A stretch of 53,682 nt of DNA from Ornithinibacillus contaminans. Lineage in GTDB: Bacteria; Bacillota; Bacilli; Bacillales; Amphibacillaceae. The stretch lies in NCBI RefSeq assembly GCF_001038425.2, contig NZ_LDPV02000048.1, forward strand, positions 1 to 53,682. Reading direction: 5' to 3'. Of this stretch, positions 41,911-50,855 are shown piece by piece. Made by a program: the position numbers and the translations under genes. Position 1 is the stretch's first letter; each line of letters starts with the position of its first letter. The notes under the pieces are model-generated. The model saw only the letters and a program-made list of their open reading frames with translations. It searched no databases and had not been told where the DNA came from.

Positions 41911-43260
41911 CTATTTTTTTACAGGTTTGATATGTTCCTCGATAAATCCTGTTCTGGTATCTCCACGTTGAAATGCCTTGTGGGTTACGATTTCACGCAA
42001 GAGTGGAACATTGGTTTTGATACCTTCAATCGTCGTTTTCGCTAGTGTTTTCTTTAAGGTGTTAATGGCTGCTGTTCTTGTTTCGCCGTGAACAATCAGC
42101 TTACTGATCATCGGATCATAAAACGGTGTTACATCATAATCACTAGTTACAGCGGTTTCTAAGCGAATATTATCTCCAACCGGAATATCATAAGTTGTTA
42201 GATGACCCGGTGACGGGAAGAAAGTAATTGGATCTTCGGCATAAATTCTCGCTTCAATGGCATGACCATTTATGGTCACTTCCTCCTGTTCTATCCCTAA
42301 CAATTCACCATTTGCTATCTTAATCTGTGCCTCTACGATATCCAATCCTGTAATTTCTTCTGTCACAGGATGCTCCACTTGGATACGCGTATTCATTTCC
42401 AAAAAGTAAAAATTCTGTTCCTGATCCACTAAGAATTCCAGTGTACCTGCATTGGTATAACCGATAGCCTTTACTGCGTAGGTGGCGGCCATACCCATTT
42501 GACTTCTAGTCTCCTGTGTAATAAAGGGCGATGGTGCTTCCTCAAGAACCTTTTGATTACGACGTTGGATGGAGCATTCTCGTTCAAATAAATGGATCGC
42601 ATTCCCATGTTGATCCGCTAAAACTTGAATTTCAATATGACGAGCACCTTCAATTTTCTTTTCCAAAAACATGGCGCCATCACCAAAGAAATTTTCTGCA
42701 CGCTTCGCATTGCTATGGAATGCTTTTTCCAGTTCAGCGTCATTGTAAACTACCTGCATCCCAATACCGCCACCACCAGCTGATGCTTTTAACATAATAG
42801 GATAGCCGATTGTCTTAGCAATCTCTACTGCTTCCTCCACAGATTGAATTGCTTCTTCCGTTCCTGGCACAATGGGAACATTCGCCTTTTTCATCGCTTT
42901 TCTAGCTTCTATCTTACTTCCCATCATTTCTATTACACTACTAGACGGTCCGATGAATGTAATGCCAACAGCTTCACACTTTCGGGCAAAGCTTCCATTT
43001 TCACTTAAAAATCCATAGCCCGGATGGATAGCATCGGCACCGGATTCTTTGGCGATTTCTAAAATTTTATCCACATTTAAATAGCTTTCTTGCACACGTG
43101 ATGGACCAAGTAAATAGCTTTCATCAGCCATTTTGACAAACGGTGCTTTCTGATCTGCCTCCGAATAGACGGCAACTGTCTGGATGTTCATTTGCTTACA
43201 CGTTCGGATAATCCTTGCAGCAATTTCACCACGGTTTGCGATTAGAATTTTCGTTATCAT
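41911..43260 (-). CDS. Biotin carboxylase subunit
   Basis: A 449-aa ATP-grasp biotin carboxylase: KILIANRGEIAARIIRTC, IHPGYGFLSENGSFA, the Gly-rich loop KASAGGGGIGMQVV, ECSIQRRNQKVLEEAPSP, EMNTRIQVEHPVTEEITG (catalytic Glu/Arg). It carboxylates biotin with bicarbonate and ATP. GAGGAGTG precedes the ATG. It belongs with the carrier gene 20 bp downstream and the carboxyltransferase of the operon. Confidence 0.94.
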   Translation of the reverse strand: MITKILIANRGEIAARIIRTCKQMNIQTVAVYSEADQKAPFVKMADESYLLGPSRVQESYLNVDKILEIAKESGADAIHPGYGFLSENGSFARKCEAVGITFIGPSSSVIEMMGSKIEARKAMKKANVPIVPGTEEAIQSVEEAVEIAKTIGYPIMLKASAGGGGIGMQVVYNDAELEKAFHSNAKRAENFFGDGAMFLEKKIEGARHIEIQVLADQHGNAIHLFERECSIQRRNQKVLEEAPSPFITQETRSQMGMAATYAVKAIGYTNAGTLEFLVDQEQNFYFLEMNTRIQVEHPVTEEITGLDIVEAQIKIANGELLGIEQEEVTINGHAIEARIYAEDPITFFPSPGHLTTYDIPVGDNIRLETAVTSDYDVTPFYDPMISKLIVHGETRTAAINTLKKTLAKTTIEGIKTNVPLLREIVTHKAFQRGDTRTGFIEEHIKPVKK

Positions 43261-43301
43261 GTTATCACTCCTCTCAAGGCTAGCATTCTATACGTTTAGT
43301 A

Positions 43302-44444
43302 CTAGCACCCTAACTGTCTAGCAATTACCAGCCGCTGTACTTCTGAGGTACCTTCGCCAATTTCCAGTAACTTCGCATCACGCAAGTAGCGCTCTACTTC
43401 ATATTCACGCATGTAGCCGTATCCACCATGTATTTGGATAGCTTGATTTGCCGCACGAAAGGCCGTTTCCGTTGCGAATAATTTTGCGTAGGCAGATTCC
43501 TTTGTGAAAGGCATATCGTTATCCTTTAACCATGCAGCTTTATACACCATATTCCTCGCCAATTCCACTTCCATTGCCATATCGGCTAGTTTAAATTGGA
43601 TAGCTTGGAAATTAGAAATTGTCTTGCCAAATTGTTTTCGTTCCTTGGCATAGTGTAATGCTTTTTCCAACGATGCTTGTGCGATACCAAGACCTAATGC
43701 TGCAATGGAGATTCTGCCACCATCCAACGTATATAAGAACTGACTAAAACCTTTTTGCGGATCCCCCAATAAATTCGCCTTTGGTACGCGAACATTTTCC
43801 AGTACTATTTGGGCTGTATCTGAACCTCGCACACCCATCTTGTCATAGTTACTTGTGATCGTAACACCTTCTGTATTTGTTGGAACGATTATGGCAGATA
43901 TGATATTTCTCCCTTTTTCATTTTTTCCAGTGACAGCCGTCACGATAAGGGTTTCTGCAAAGCTCGCATTTGTAATGAAGCACTTCTCGCCATTAATCAC
44001 ATAATCGTCACCATCTTCAGTGGCGGTTGTTTTCGTACCACCAGCATCTGAACCAGCATTTGGCTCGGTTAATCCGAATGCACCTAAAGCCTTCCCTTGT
44101 GCTAGTGGCACTAGGAATTTTTCCTTTTGTTCTTCTGTACCAAAATAATAAATAGGGCTAGCACCAAGCGATACAGCAGCGGCATAGCTTAACCCAGTAC
44201 TTCCGCAAATACGACCAATTTCTTCTACGGCAATAGCATAGGACAATGTATCCCCACCGGATCCACCATAAGTTTCTGGGAAAGGGATGCCTAATAAGCC
44301 AAGCTCCCCCATTTGTTTAAATATATCGAGCGGAAACTTTGCTTCTGTATCAATTTCAATAGTTCTTGGTTTAATAACCTCTTCTGCAAAGTCACGTACC
44401 ATCTTGCGAATCATCGTTTGTTCTTTCGATAGATTAAAATCCAT
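43302..44444 (-). CDS. Acyl-CoA dehydrogenase
   Basis: A 380-aa FAD-dependent dehydrogenase: [41 protein letters not shown] (FAD loop), [19 protein letters not shown], and the end [31 protein letters not shown] with the catalytic Glu region. It is of short-branched or isovaleryl type (YngJ position in the operon). It makes the first double bond. AAGGAGG precedes the ATG. It follows the TetR operator. Confidence 0.92.
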   Translation of the reverse strand: MDFNLSKEQTMIRKMVRDFAEEVIKPRTIEIDTEAKFPLDIFKQMGELGLLGIPFPETYGGSGGDTLSYAIAVEEIGRICGSTGLSYAAAVSLGASPIYYFGTEEQKEKFLVPLAQGKALGAFGLTEPNAGSDAGGTKTTATEDGDDYVINGEKCFITNASFAETLIVTAVTGKNEKGRNIISAIIVPTNTEGVTITSNYDKMGVRGSDTAQIVLENVRVPKANLLGDPQKGFSQFLYTLDGGRISIAALGLGIAQASLEKALHYAKERKQFGKTISNFQAIQFKLADMAMEVELARNMVYKAAWLKDNDMPFTKESAYAKLFATETAFRAANQAIQIHGGYGYMREYEVERYLRDAKLLEIGEGTSEVQRLVIARQLGC

Positions 44445-44475
44445 AAATATCCTCCTTTTTAACGAAAGGTATGTA

Positions 44476-44493
44476 AGACCGACTGGTTGGTCT
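44476..44493. promoter_or_regulatory. TetR-type operator
   Basis: AGACCGACTGGTTGGTCT, a near-perfect palindrome of the ACCGACNNGTCGGT type recognised by many TetR/AcrR acyl-CoA regulators. It lies in the 80-bp gap between the TetR gene and the dehydrogenase gene. A TTGAAA lies just upstream on the minus strand. It should place the acyl-CoA operon under the adjacent repressor. Confidence 0.75.
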
Positions 44494-44524
44494 GTCTTTT
44501 CAATAAATCCATGCTTATCAAACG

Positions 44525-45136
44525 CTATTCAACCATATGCCATTCCGTAATAGCGCTTACATTTTGTTGGTTTAAAACAGCTCGCATTATTAACTCTACA
44601 TAAATGTCACCAATTTCATCGATCGTCTTTTCACCAGACTTTTTATACCATTTATACGTCCAATTGACCATGCCAAGTATTGCCATACCAGTTATGTCGG
44701 CGATTAAATCCTGACGAAATTCTCCGGTTATTTTTCCTTCCTGGATCGTTTCAACGATGATATCTTTAAATTGGTCACGTTTTTTCTTAATTAATTCTTG
44801 ATAATCTGATTTTAGATAAATGTTTTCTTGGTAAAAAACTGAAATATGCGGTTTGTATAAATCAAACACTTGTACAAAACTTTTGATAATTGCGTGTAGT
44901 CTCTTAGTTGGAGTATGATAAGTATTTTTTGCAGCAGTTGCTTTCTCAAGCACATAGGTGATAAATGTGTCATGAATAACAAATAGAAGTTCATCCTTCG
45001 ATGTAAAGTGGTGGTAGAATCCTCCTTTAGAGGTTCCAATGCTGTCGACAATTTGGTTCACGGTAACACCGTGGTAACCATGTTTTTCAAATAAGTGTAG
45101 GGAAGCATGAATAATTTTATTTCGTAAATCCGTCAG
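44525..45136 (-). CDS. TetR/AcrR-family regulator, probable CTG start
   Basis: A TetR repressor of about 203 aa if it begins with CTG at 45136. HTH: IIHASLHLFEKHGYHGVTV then NQIVDSIGTSKGGFYHHF. If it began at the GTG at 45061, the first helix and half of the second would be missing. Upstream in frame there is a stop (TAG), then GGAGGG, CTA, CTG; no ATG, GTG or TTG is available in between. The C-terminal domain binds the ligand, probably an acyl-CoA. It sits upstream of the acyl-CoA operon with an operator between. Confidence 0.8.
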   Translation of the reverse strand: MTDLRNKIIHASLHLFEKHGYHGVTVNQIVDSIGTSKGGFYHHFTSKDELLFVIHDTFITYVLEKATAAKNTYHTPTKRLHAIIKSFVQVFDLYKPHISVFYQENIYLKSDYQELIKKKRDQFKDIIVETIQEGKITGEFRQDLIADITGMAILGMVNWTYKWYKKSGEKTIDEIGDIYVELIMRAVLNQQNVSAITEWHMVE

Positions 45137-45358
45137 TAGCCCTCCTCTCTAAATCTCCATTTTACCTTATCATATTTTTCGGAATATTAAAAGATGGAAA
45201 AAGATACGAGTCGGTTAGTTAGTTTTTTTAGTATTGCTACACATTAATGGTATGTCTATATATATGATGCAAATTCTTTATACACTCGAATGGATTGAAC
45301 CTCAAATGATGGGATCTCCTATTCCGTATTTAAAAAATTGATAATCCTAGCATTAGTG
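45137..45358. other. Intergenic region, nothing recognised
   Basis: 222 bp between the TetR gene and the broken kinase gene. AT-rich; I see no gene and no clear terminator. The promoter of the TetR gene should lie at its left end. Confidence 0.4.
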
Positions 45359-45906
45359 TTACTTCCTATCTATCCCTGTAATAGCATCAACTATGTCTTT
45401 TATAATTTCTGGTAATGATTGTGTACCATCAATTACCACGTCAGAATTAGGTTTAATTGTTTTTAACATTTCTAGATAGCCTTTTCTTCCATGTATTGCA
45501 AATGCTCCATTTCTGTTAGAATTCGTTCTCTTGTACTGTTCTGGTAATCTCTTACTATACGCCTAGTTAACGCGATATCCAAAGGTGTATCAATAAATAT
45601 GGCTGAATCGATTAATTCATTCATCTGTGAATGTTTATAGGCAAATGGAAAATCTATTATAAGGTAGTCTAATGGTTCTGAAAGTAATTTCTCTATCTCA
45701 CTAACGAAAGGAGTCAGATCCCATTCATCGTAATTAGAACCTCTTTCCACCCAGTCGATAATATCCTCAGGACCTGCAAAATCATAATCATCGAAATACA
45801 GCTCCTTCGAATTAGTTAGTCTCTCGCCTAAGAGTTTCGTTATTGTTGTTTTTCCTCCGCCTGACACAGCAGCGATTGCTATGACGTATGGTTTTTGATT
45901 CTTCAT
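45359..45906 (-). pseudogene. P-loop kinase (uridine-kinase-like), frameshifted
   Basis: The open frame at 45472-45906 gives 144 aa: IAIAAVSGGGKTTITKLLGE (Walker A), LYFDDYDFAGPEDI, LIIDFPFAYKH and DTPLDIALTRRIVRD. It ends early with MEEKAI. In the next frame GYLEMLKTIKPNSDVVIDGT and a sensible end GIDRK run to 45359. Adding one base to the T4 run at 45482-45485 (AAAA in the coding strand) joins them, for a protein of about 182 aa. The lost tail carries the C-terminal helix, so activity may be reduced. It is next to a nucleotidyltransferase gene. Confidence 0.72.
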
Positions 45907-45943
45907 ATACAGCTAATCCCCCTTTATTAAAAAGACCCACACC

Positions 45944-46741
45944 TTATCTAAGAAACGCATAAACTTGTTTTACAATATAGTCTTTTATTTTCATAAGCTC
46001 TGCTTTCTCAAACTCATAAGCTTGATTTAAACCAGAATATTTAGTAACGACTTTTTGAATGGTGTTCTGCATCTCTTTTGGCAATACATGGATACCCCAA
46101 CTCCCCGCCTCTAGCTTTGATGAAATGGTCCCTTCTTTCAAATACCAAAACACGCGCAATAAATTTAGGGTACAGTAAACTGGATCTTTTTCAATATTTT
46201 TCACACACGCTTGAAAGTCGTCCATAATGGAGGATAGAAAATCAGAATGTGGAACACTAGGAAAAATCGTATCTATTGCTTTTCCTTCAAGACAAATTCC
46301 CCTGTTTCGTAATACCATTATATGCGCAGCTAAATCAACATCCGTCTTTACTTCTTTCGTTAAATAGTGATCAACTCCGGATGCTAATTCATCCTCATAT
46401 CGCTTTCTCCAATACTCGCTATAATGAAATTCATATGGGAAAGGATGCTTCCAAGTTTCTAACTGTTCTTTAGCCAAAATACTTACTTCAACTGGAAATG
46501 GATTAGCTGAGTATGTTAGAAATAAATGAGCTAAATTCTTTTTCGTATCGTTAGTGATTGCTTTGTTTGTGACTATTAAAATATCAATATCACTACACTT
46601 TGGGTTAAAACCTCCCATTGCTAAGGAACCGTGTAAATAGAATCCACTAAAATTTGTTTTGAGTATTCCTTTCGTCTCGTTAAGAATGTGCAATACGAAT
46701 TCTTTGATGTTAATTGAACAATTTAACCAATTGGTCGTCAT
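45944..46741 (-). CDS. Aminoglycoside adenylyltransferase-like nucleotidyltransferase
   Basis: A 265-aa protein with the nucleotidyltransferase motif GFYLHGSLAMGGFNPKCSDIDILIV (GSxxxG then DxD) and a C-terminal helical domain (NLLRVFWYLKEGTISSKLEAG). This is the ANT(3'')/ANT(9)-type layout; such enzymes may adenylylate aminoglycosides, but the substrate here is not proved. The ATG at 46741 has AGGTGGGG upstream; the GTG 12 bp before contains that site. Confidence 0.8.
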   Translation of the reverse strand: MTTNWLNCSINIKEFVLHILNETKGILKTNFSGFYLHGSLAMGGFNPKCSDIDILIVTNKAITNDTKKNLAHLFLTYSANPFPVEVSILAKEQLETWKHPFPYEFHYSEYWRKRYEDELASGVDHYLTKEVKTDVDLAAHIMVLRNRGICLEGKAIDTIFPSVPHSDFLSSIMDDFQACVKNIEKDPVYCTLNLLRVFWYLKEGTISSKLEAGSWGIHVLPKEMQNTIQKVVTKYSGLNQAYEFEKAELMKIKDYIVKQVYAFLR

Positions 46742-46849
46742 AAATAACCCCACCTGTAATGTGTTCCTGCTAATTGATATAATTTAATAAATCACTAGTC
46801 TAATACTACCATATTGTTGCAAATTAATTTAGAAAATTGAAACGAGAAA

Positions 46850-46876
46850 ACAAAAAGCCTCGTATTTATGGAGGCC
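46850..46876 (-). terminator. Terminator of the sigma/anti-sigma operon
   Basis: On the minus strand GCCTC...GAGGC is followed by TTTTTG. It is 15 bp after the anti-sigma gene. Confidence 0.75.
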
Positions 46877-46890
46877 AATGAATTTAATGT

Positions 46891-47727
46891 TTAATTCTCA
46901 CCCAAATGATGCTGTAATTGATTGGATAGTTCTTCTAAATAACTTTGATTAATTTCAACGTAATAGATTCCATTAATCATCTTTTCTTCTAATCCTTTTT
47001 CTATATCAATTGTTTGAATAGAAAGTTCGGTGTGATCCATCCTGTAAAATTGATTAAGTAGATCACTTGGGAAATTGGTTTCACTGTCTTCAATGATACT
47101 CATTGCCTGTGAAAAGGATATTGTATTTATAAGTTGATAAATACTATCCATTTCCTTATCATGAAATGAACCGACTTTTTCTAAGACATCTTTTTCTGGA
47201 AAAACCGCATAATAATCAATGGGAAATCCGACTAGATTCGATGCTGTAGATAATACTGATTCTGGTGACGTATAAGGAAGCACATTTCCTAATTTATCAT
47301 TTCCAAGCATTTTTCCATTCTCATTAAATAGCTGAACATATGTGTTTCGAGAAAGTGGTATGATTTTAACACTTTTTTTACCACTATTATAAGTTAGTAA
47401 AATATTTATATTGCTGCGATGACTAATCGCATCTTCTCCTATTAATAAGGCAGAGAAAGATAAATCTCCTTGAAGGGAAGTTTGTTTATCATTATTATTA
47501 TCTTCTGCAGATAAACTTGAAAACAGTACTCCAATTGCTAGGATGAAGACCATAATGGTACCTAATGTTGGAGGTATGTACTTTTTGCCGATAGGAATGA
47601 ATTTGTTACTTTTCCTATGTTTCCTCATCTGAATTTTTCGTAAGGTTTCTTCTCTGTCTTCCCCCGTAAACTCCAAGTCTTCTTCGTCAAAATGCGAAAA
47701 TATTTCTTTATCAAACTTATTATCCAT
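46891..47727 (-). CDS. Anti-sigma factor with LCP-like extracytoplasmic domain
   Basis: A 278-aa membrane protein. Cytoplasmic N-terminus of about 50 residues, membrane helix at about 51-71 (IPPTLGTIMVFILAIGVLFS), then an extracytoplasmic domain that matches the LytR-CpsA-Psr fold: ALLIGEDAISHRSNINILLTY, VKIIPLSRNTYVQL and ASNLVGFPIDYYAVF. The usual PRDT is changed to SRNT. The gene overlaps the sigma factor gene by 8 bp, so it should be the cognate anti-sigma factor. GGAGGAGG precedes the ATG. Confidence 0.8.
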   Translation of the reverse strand: MDNKFDKEIFSHFDEEDLEFTGEDREETLRKIQMRKHRKSNKFIPIGKKYIPPTLGTIMVFILAIGVLFSSLSAEDNNNDKQTSLQGDLSFSALLIGEDAISHRSNINILLTYNSGKKSVKIIPLSRNTYVQLFNENGKMLGNDKLGNVLPYTSPESVLSTASNLVGFPIDYYAVFPEKDVLEKVGSFHDKEMDSIYQLINTISFSQAMSIIEDSETNFPSDLLNQFYRMDHTELSIQTIDIEKGLEEKMINGIYYVEINQSYLEELSNQLQHHLGEN

Positions 47728-48241
47728 ATACAGTTACCTCCTCCATTAATAGTTTCAACCTTTCTTTTGCTCTTTTTAATCTTGTTTTAATGGTGTTTTC
47801 CTTGAGTTCTGTAATGTCGGCTATTTCGCTAATGGATAAAGACTTATAATAATATAGAAAAAGCACTTCACGATATTTTGGTGGTAACGAAAAGATATAA
47901 TCTTTCATTTCCTTTGATTCTTCCATCTTGATAATTGTTTCTTCGGTAGAAATTAGCTTAGAGACGCCCACATTTTCAATATAGTTTTTAGCTTGGATTT
48001 TTCGGTAATTCCAGCTCTTTAGATAGTCTTTACACTGGTTAATCGTAATTCGATACAGCCATGTTTTTATCGATGACTCATATCTAAAGTTATCCAGGTT
48101 TTCATAGCATTTTATAAACGTATTCTGAACCATATCCTTTGCAGTTTCTCTATCCTTTACATAATTAACTGCTAACCGGACCAAGTCATTGCCGTGTTCT
48201 ATCATAATTTCTTCTAGTATAGCTTCTTTATGTTTTTCCAT
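47720..48241 (-). CDS. ECF sigma factor
   Basis: A 173-aa sigma-70 family ECF protein. Region 2: VNYVKDRETAKDMVQNTFIKCYENLDNF and SIKTWLYRITINQCKDYLKSW. Region 4: LPPKYREVLFLYYYKSLSIS then EIADITELKENTIKTRLKRA. It directs RNA polymerase to GAAAC-N17-CGTC-type promoters. I start at 48241 with AGAGGGGAG upstream. An autoregulatory promoter lies at 48281-48306. B. subtilis SigX/SigV-like. Confidence 0.92.
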   Translation of the reverse strand: MEKHKEAILEEIMIEHGNDLVRLAVNYVKDRETAKDMVQNTFIKCYENLDNFRYESSIKTWLYRITINQCKDYLKSWNYRKIQAKNYIENVGVSKLISTEETIIKMEESKEMKDYIFSLPPKYREVLFLYYYKSLSISEIADITELKENTIKTRLKRAKERLKLLMEEVTVYG

Positions 48242-48280
48242 AACTCCCCTCTTTTCCATACTACAAATAGTTTACCTTTT

Positions 48281-48306
48281 GACGATTGCCGAATAAAATA
48301 AGTTTC
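48281..48306 (-). promoter_or_regulatory. ECF-type promoter (autoregulatory)
   Basis: On the minus strand GAAAC (48302-48306), exactly 17 bp, and CGTC (48281-48284). This is the classic -35/-10 pair for SigX/SigV/SigW-type ECF factors. It lies 40-65 bp upstream of the sigma factor ATG. Confidence 0.85.
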
Positions 48307-48324
48307 AAATGAATACTAAATAAA

Positions 48325-48354
48325 AGGTAGACTGTTATACGTAACAGCCTACCT
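48325..48354 (-). terminator. Terminator after parC
   Basis: A stem of AGGTAGACTGTTA type (48325-48337) pairs with TAACAGCCTACCT (48342-48354), with one mismatch and a 4-nt loop. On the minus strand TTTTATTTAG follows. It separates parC from the sigma gene. Confidence 0.85.
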
Positions 48355-48366
48355 CATGTGTCTGGG

Positions 48367-50817
48367 CTATTCAATTGTAGGATCAAACGGTTTTTCGTAG
48401 GTAGCTTCTTTCCATACTTCTACGACTTCCCCTTGTGTATCTGCATCAATTACAAATGAGCCGTTGCTATAACGATCACTTGTTGATAATTCTAATGGGA
48501 AGATTTGATGAGTTTCTCCCTTGGTTGTTGTGAAGCAAATCGTATCATTTTCATGTGTTGCAAAGAATCCAACAATTCGATGTGGTTTATTTTTAAGCTC
48601 TCGCAACATTATTAAACCACGTTTTGCTCGACTTGTTTTCTCAAATTCACGTAACTTCATACGTTTGCATGCACCACGTTGGGTAATCACGACTAATGAT
48701 GGCTCTGATAAATCATCAAATACCTGTCCACCGACGACAAATTCACCGTCTTTTAATTGAATCGCCTTTACACCAGCTGCTCGTTGACCAACAACTGGAA
48801 TATCCGATTCATGGTACCATAATCCATAGCCTTTATTGGATGCAATAAAGACATCGGAGAATCCTTTTGTCTGACACACGCTAACAACCTCATCATCCTT
48901 CTTCAAATTCAATGCGATAAGTGCTTTTGAATAACGTTGTGCCTCATAGATTTTAAGCTCACTTCGTTTTACCATACCATTCTTCGTAAAGAAGATTAAA
49001 TAATCATCGTCTTTAAATTCTCGTACGGGAGCACAGTGAACAATATATTCATCCTTATCAATCTGGACGATATTTGAAATATGTTGTCCGATATCCTTCC
49101 AACGAATATCTGGTAATTCATGAACTGGGATATAGAGATATTTACCTTTATTCGTAAATAGCAATAATTTATCCGTTGTATTCGCTTCGATTAGCCCGAC
49201 TAAGTGATCATCGTCCTTGATTGCCAAGTCCTCTCCATTTGAAGCGGCATAGGAACGAATGCTAGTACGCTTGATATATCCTTCCTTCGTTGCAGAAATA
49301 AGAACATCCTCACTAGCGACCATTACCTCAATATCAATTGTTAACTCTTGAATTTCTTCTTCAATAACAGTTCTTCGACGATCAGCAAATTGTTTCTTCA
49401 TATCTTTCAAATCGTCTTTAATCGTTTGAAAAAGCTTCTGTTCACTCGCTAAAATAGCTTCAAGTTCCGCGATCTTCGTACGTAGCTCATCTGCTTCTTT
49501 TTGAAGTGCAGTAATATCCGTATTGGTTAAGCGATAAAGCTGTAGCATAACAATCGCTTCAGCTTGTCTTTCTGTGAACCCATACTTTTGCATAATTTGA
49601 TTTTTAGCATCTTGCTTATCCTTTGATGCCCGAATTATTTCAATCAATTCATCCAAAATCGATATCGCTTTAATAAGACCTTCAACAATATGTGCACGAT
49701 CTTTTGCATGCTTCAAATCATAATTAGTAGATCTAGTTACGACCTCTTTTTGGTGCTGAATATAAGCATCTAGCATTTGGGTTAATGACATTAGCTTCGG
49801 AGTCTTATCCTGTATTGCAACCATATTGAAATGGTATGTTACTTGTAAATCTGTATTCTTGTACAGGAAGTTAAGTACCCCTTCACTATTTACTTCCTTC
49901 TTCAACTCAATGACAATCCGAAGCCCTGTCCGGTCTGTTTCATCACGGACTTCTGCAATACCTTCGACTTTTCGGTCTAATCGCAACTCATCGATTTTCT
50001 TCACTAGCAAAGCTTTATTGACCTCATACGGTATTTCGTCAATTACGATTTGTTCACGGTTTCCACGAATTGTTTCGATGGTGGCTTTTCCACGTAGAAC
50101 AATCTTGCCTTTACCGGTCTCATACGCTTTACGGATTCCCTCAACACCTTGAATAATACCACCTGTTGGAAAATCTGGACCTTTTAAAACCTTCATCAAC
50201 TGGTCAATCGATACTTCAGGATTATCAATACGTTTAATAACTGCATCAATAACCTCTCCCAAATTATGTGGTGGTATATCTGTTGCATAACCCGCAGAAA
50301 TACCAGTAGAACCATTTACTAATAGATTGGGAAACTTAGCAGGAAATACTACAGGTTCCTCATCTGTATCATCAAAGTTCGGGATAAAATCGACCGTTCC
50401 TTTGTTGATGTCACGAAGTAGTTCAGAAGCAATGCTCGATAGTCTTGCCTCTGTATAACGCATCGCTGCTGGTGGATCACCATCCACACTACCATTGTTA
50501 CCATGCATTTGAACTAATACATTTCGCACTTTCCAATCCTGGCTTAAACGTACCATTGCATCATAAACAGAGGAATCACCATGTGGATGGTAGTTACCAA
50601 TAACATACCCAACTGTTTTAGCTGACTTACGAAAATGCTTATCATGTGTATTTTTTTCTTTGAACATAGAATACAGAATTCTACGTTGTACTGGCTTCAA
50701 ACCATCTCTGGCATCTGGCAAAGCACGATCTTGAATAATATATTTACTATATCTACCAAATCGATCTCCGATTACTTCTTCTAATGGAAGATCTAGAAAT
50801 TTTTCTGACTCTGACAA
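48367..50817 (-). CDS. parC: DNA topoisomerase IV subunit A
   Basis: An 816-aa type IIA topoisomerase A subunit. YIIQDRALPDARDGLKPVQR and the active-site region AAMRYTEARLS (catalytic Tyr) are clear; the tower and coiled coil follow, and the C-terminal domain has several beta-pinwheel blades (EYIVHCAPVREF, KGYGLWYHESDIP). Length and the lack of a GyrA-box favour ParC over GyrA. It decatenates chromosomes. It starts with TTG after GGGGGG. It is 38 bp after parE. Confidence 0.94.
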   Translation of the reverse strand: MSESEKFLDLPLEEVIGDRFGRYSKYIIQDRALPDARDGLKPVQRRILYSMFKEKNTHDKHFRKSAKTVGYVIGNYHPHGDSSVYDAMVRLSQDWKVRNVLVQMHGNNGSVDGDPPAAMRYTEARLSSIASELLRDINKGTVDFIPNFDDTDEEPVVFPAKFPNLLVNGSTGISAGYATDIPPHNLGEVIDAVIKRIDNPEVSIDQLMKVLKGPDFPTGGIIQGVEGIRKAYETGKGKIVLRGKATIETIRGNREQIVIDEIPYEVNKALLVKKIDELRLDRKVEGIAEVRDETDRTGLRIVIELKKEVNSEGVLNFLYKNTDLQVTYHFNMVAIQDKTPKLMSLTQMLDAYIQHQKEVVTRSTNYDLKHAKDRAHIVEGLIKAISILDELIEIIRASKDKQDAKNQIMQKYGFTERQAEAIVMLQLYRLTNTDITALQKEADELRTKIAELEAILASEQKLFQTIKDDLKDMKKQFADRRRTVIEEEIQELTIDIEVMVASEDVLISATKEGYIKRTSIRSYAASNGEDLAIKDDDHLVGLIEANTTDKLLLFTNKGKYLYIPVHELPDIRWKDIGQHISNIVQIDKDEYIVHCAPVREFKDDDYLIFFTKNGMVKRSELKIYEAQRYSKALIALNLKKDDEVVSVCQTKGFSDVFIASNKGYGLWYHESDIPVVGQRAAGVKAIQLKDGEFVVGGQVFDDLSEPSLVVITQRGACKRMKLREFEKTSRAKRGLIMLRELKNKPHRIVGFFATHENDTICFTTTKGETHQIFPLELSTSDRYSNGSFVIDADTQGEVVEVWKEATYEKPFDPTIE

Positions 50818-50855
50818 GTCATTCCCCCCTTATCAATCCGTAGGTCTTGTTCGTA

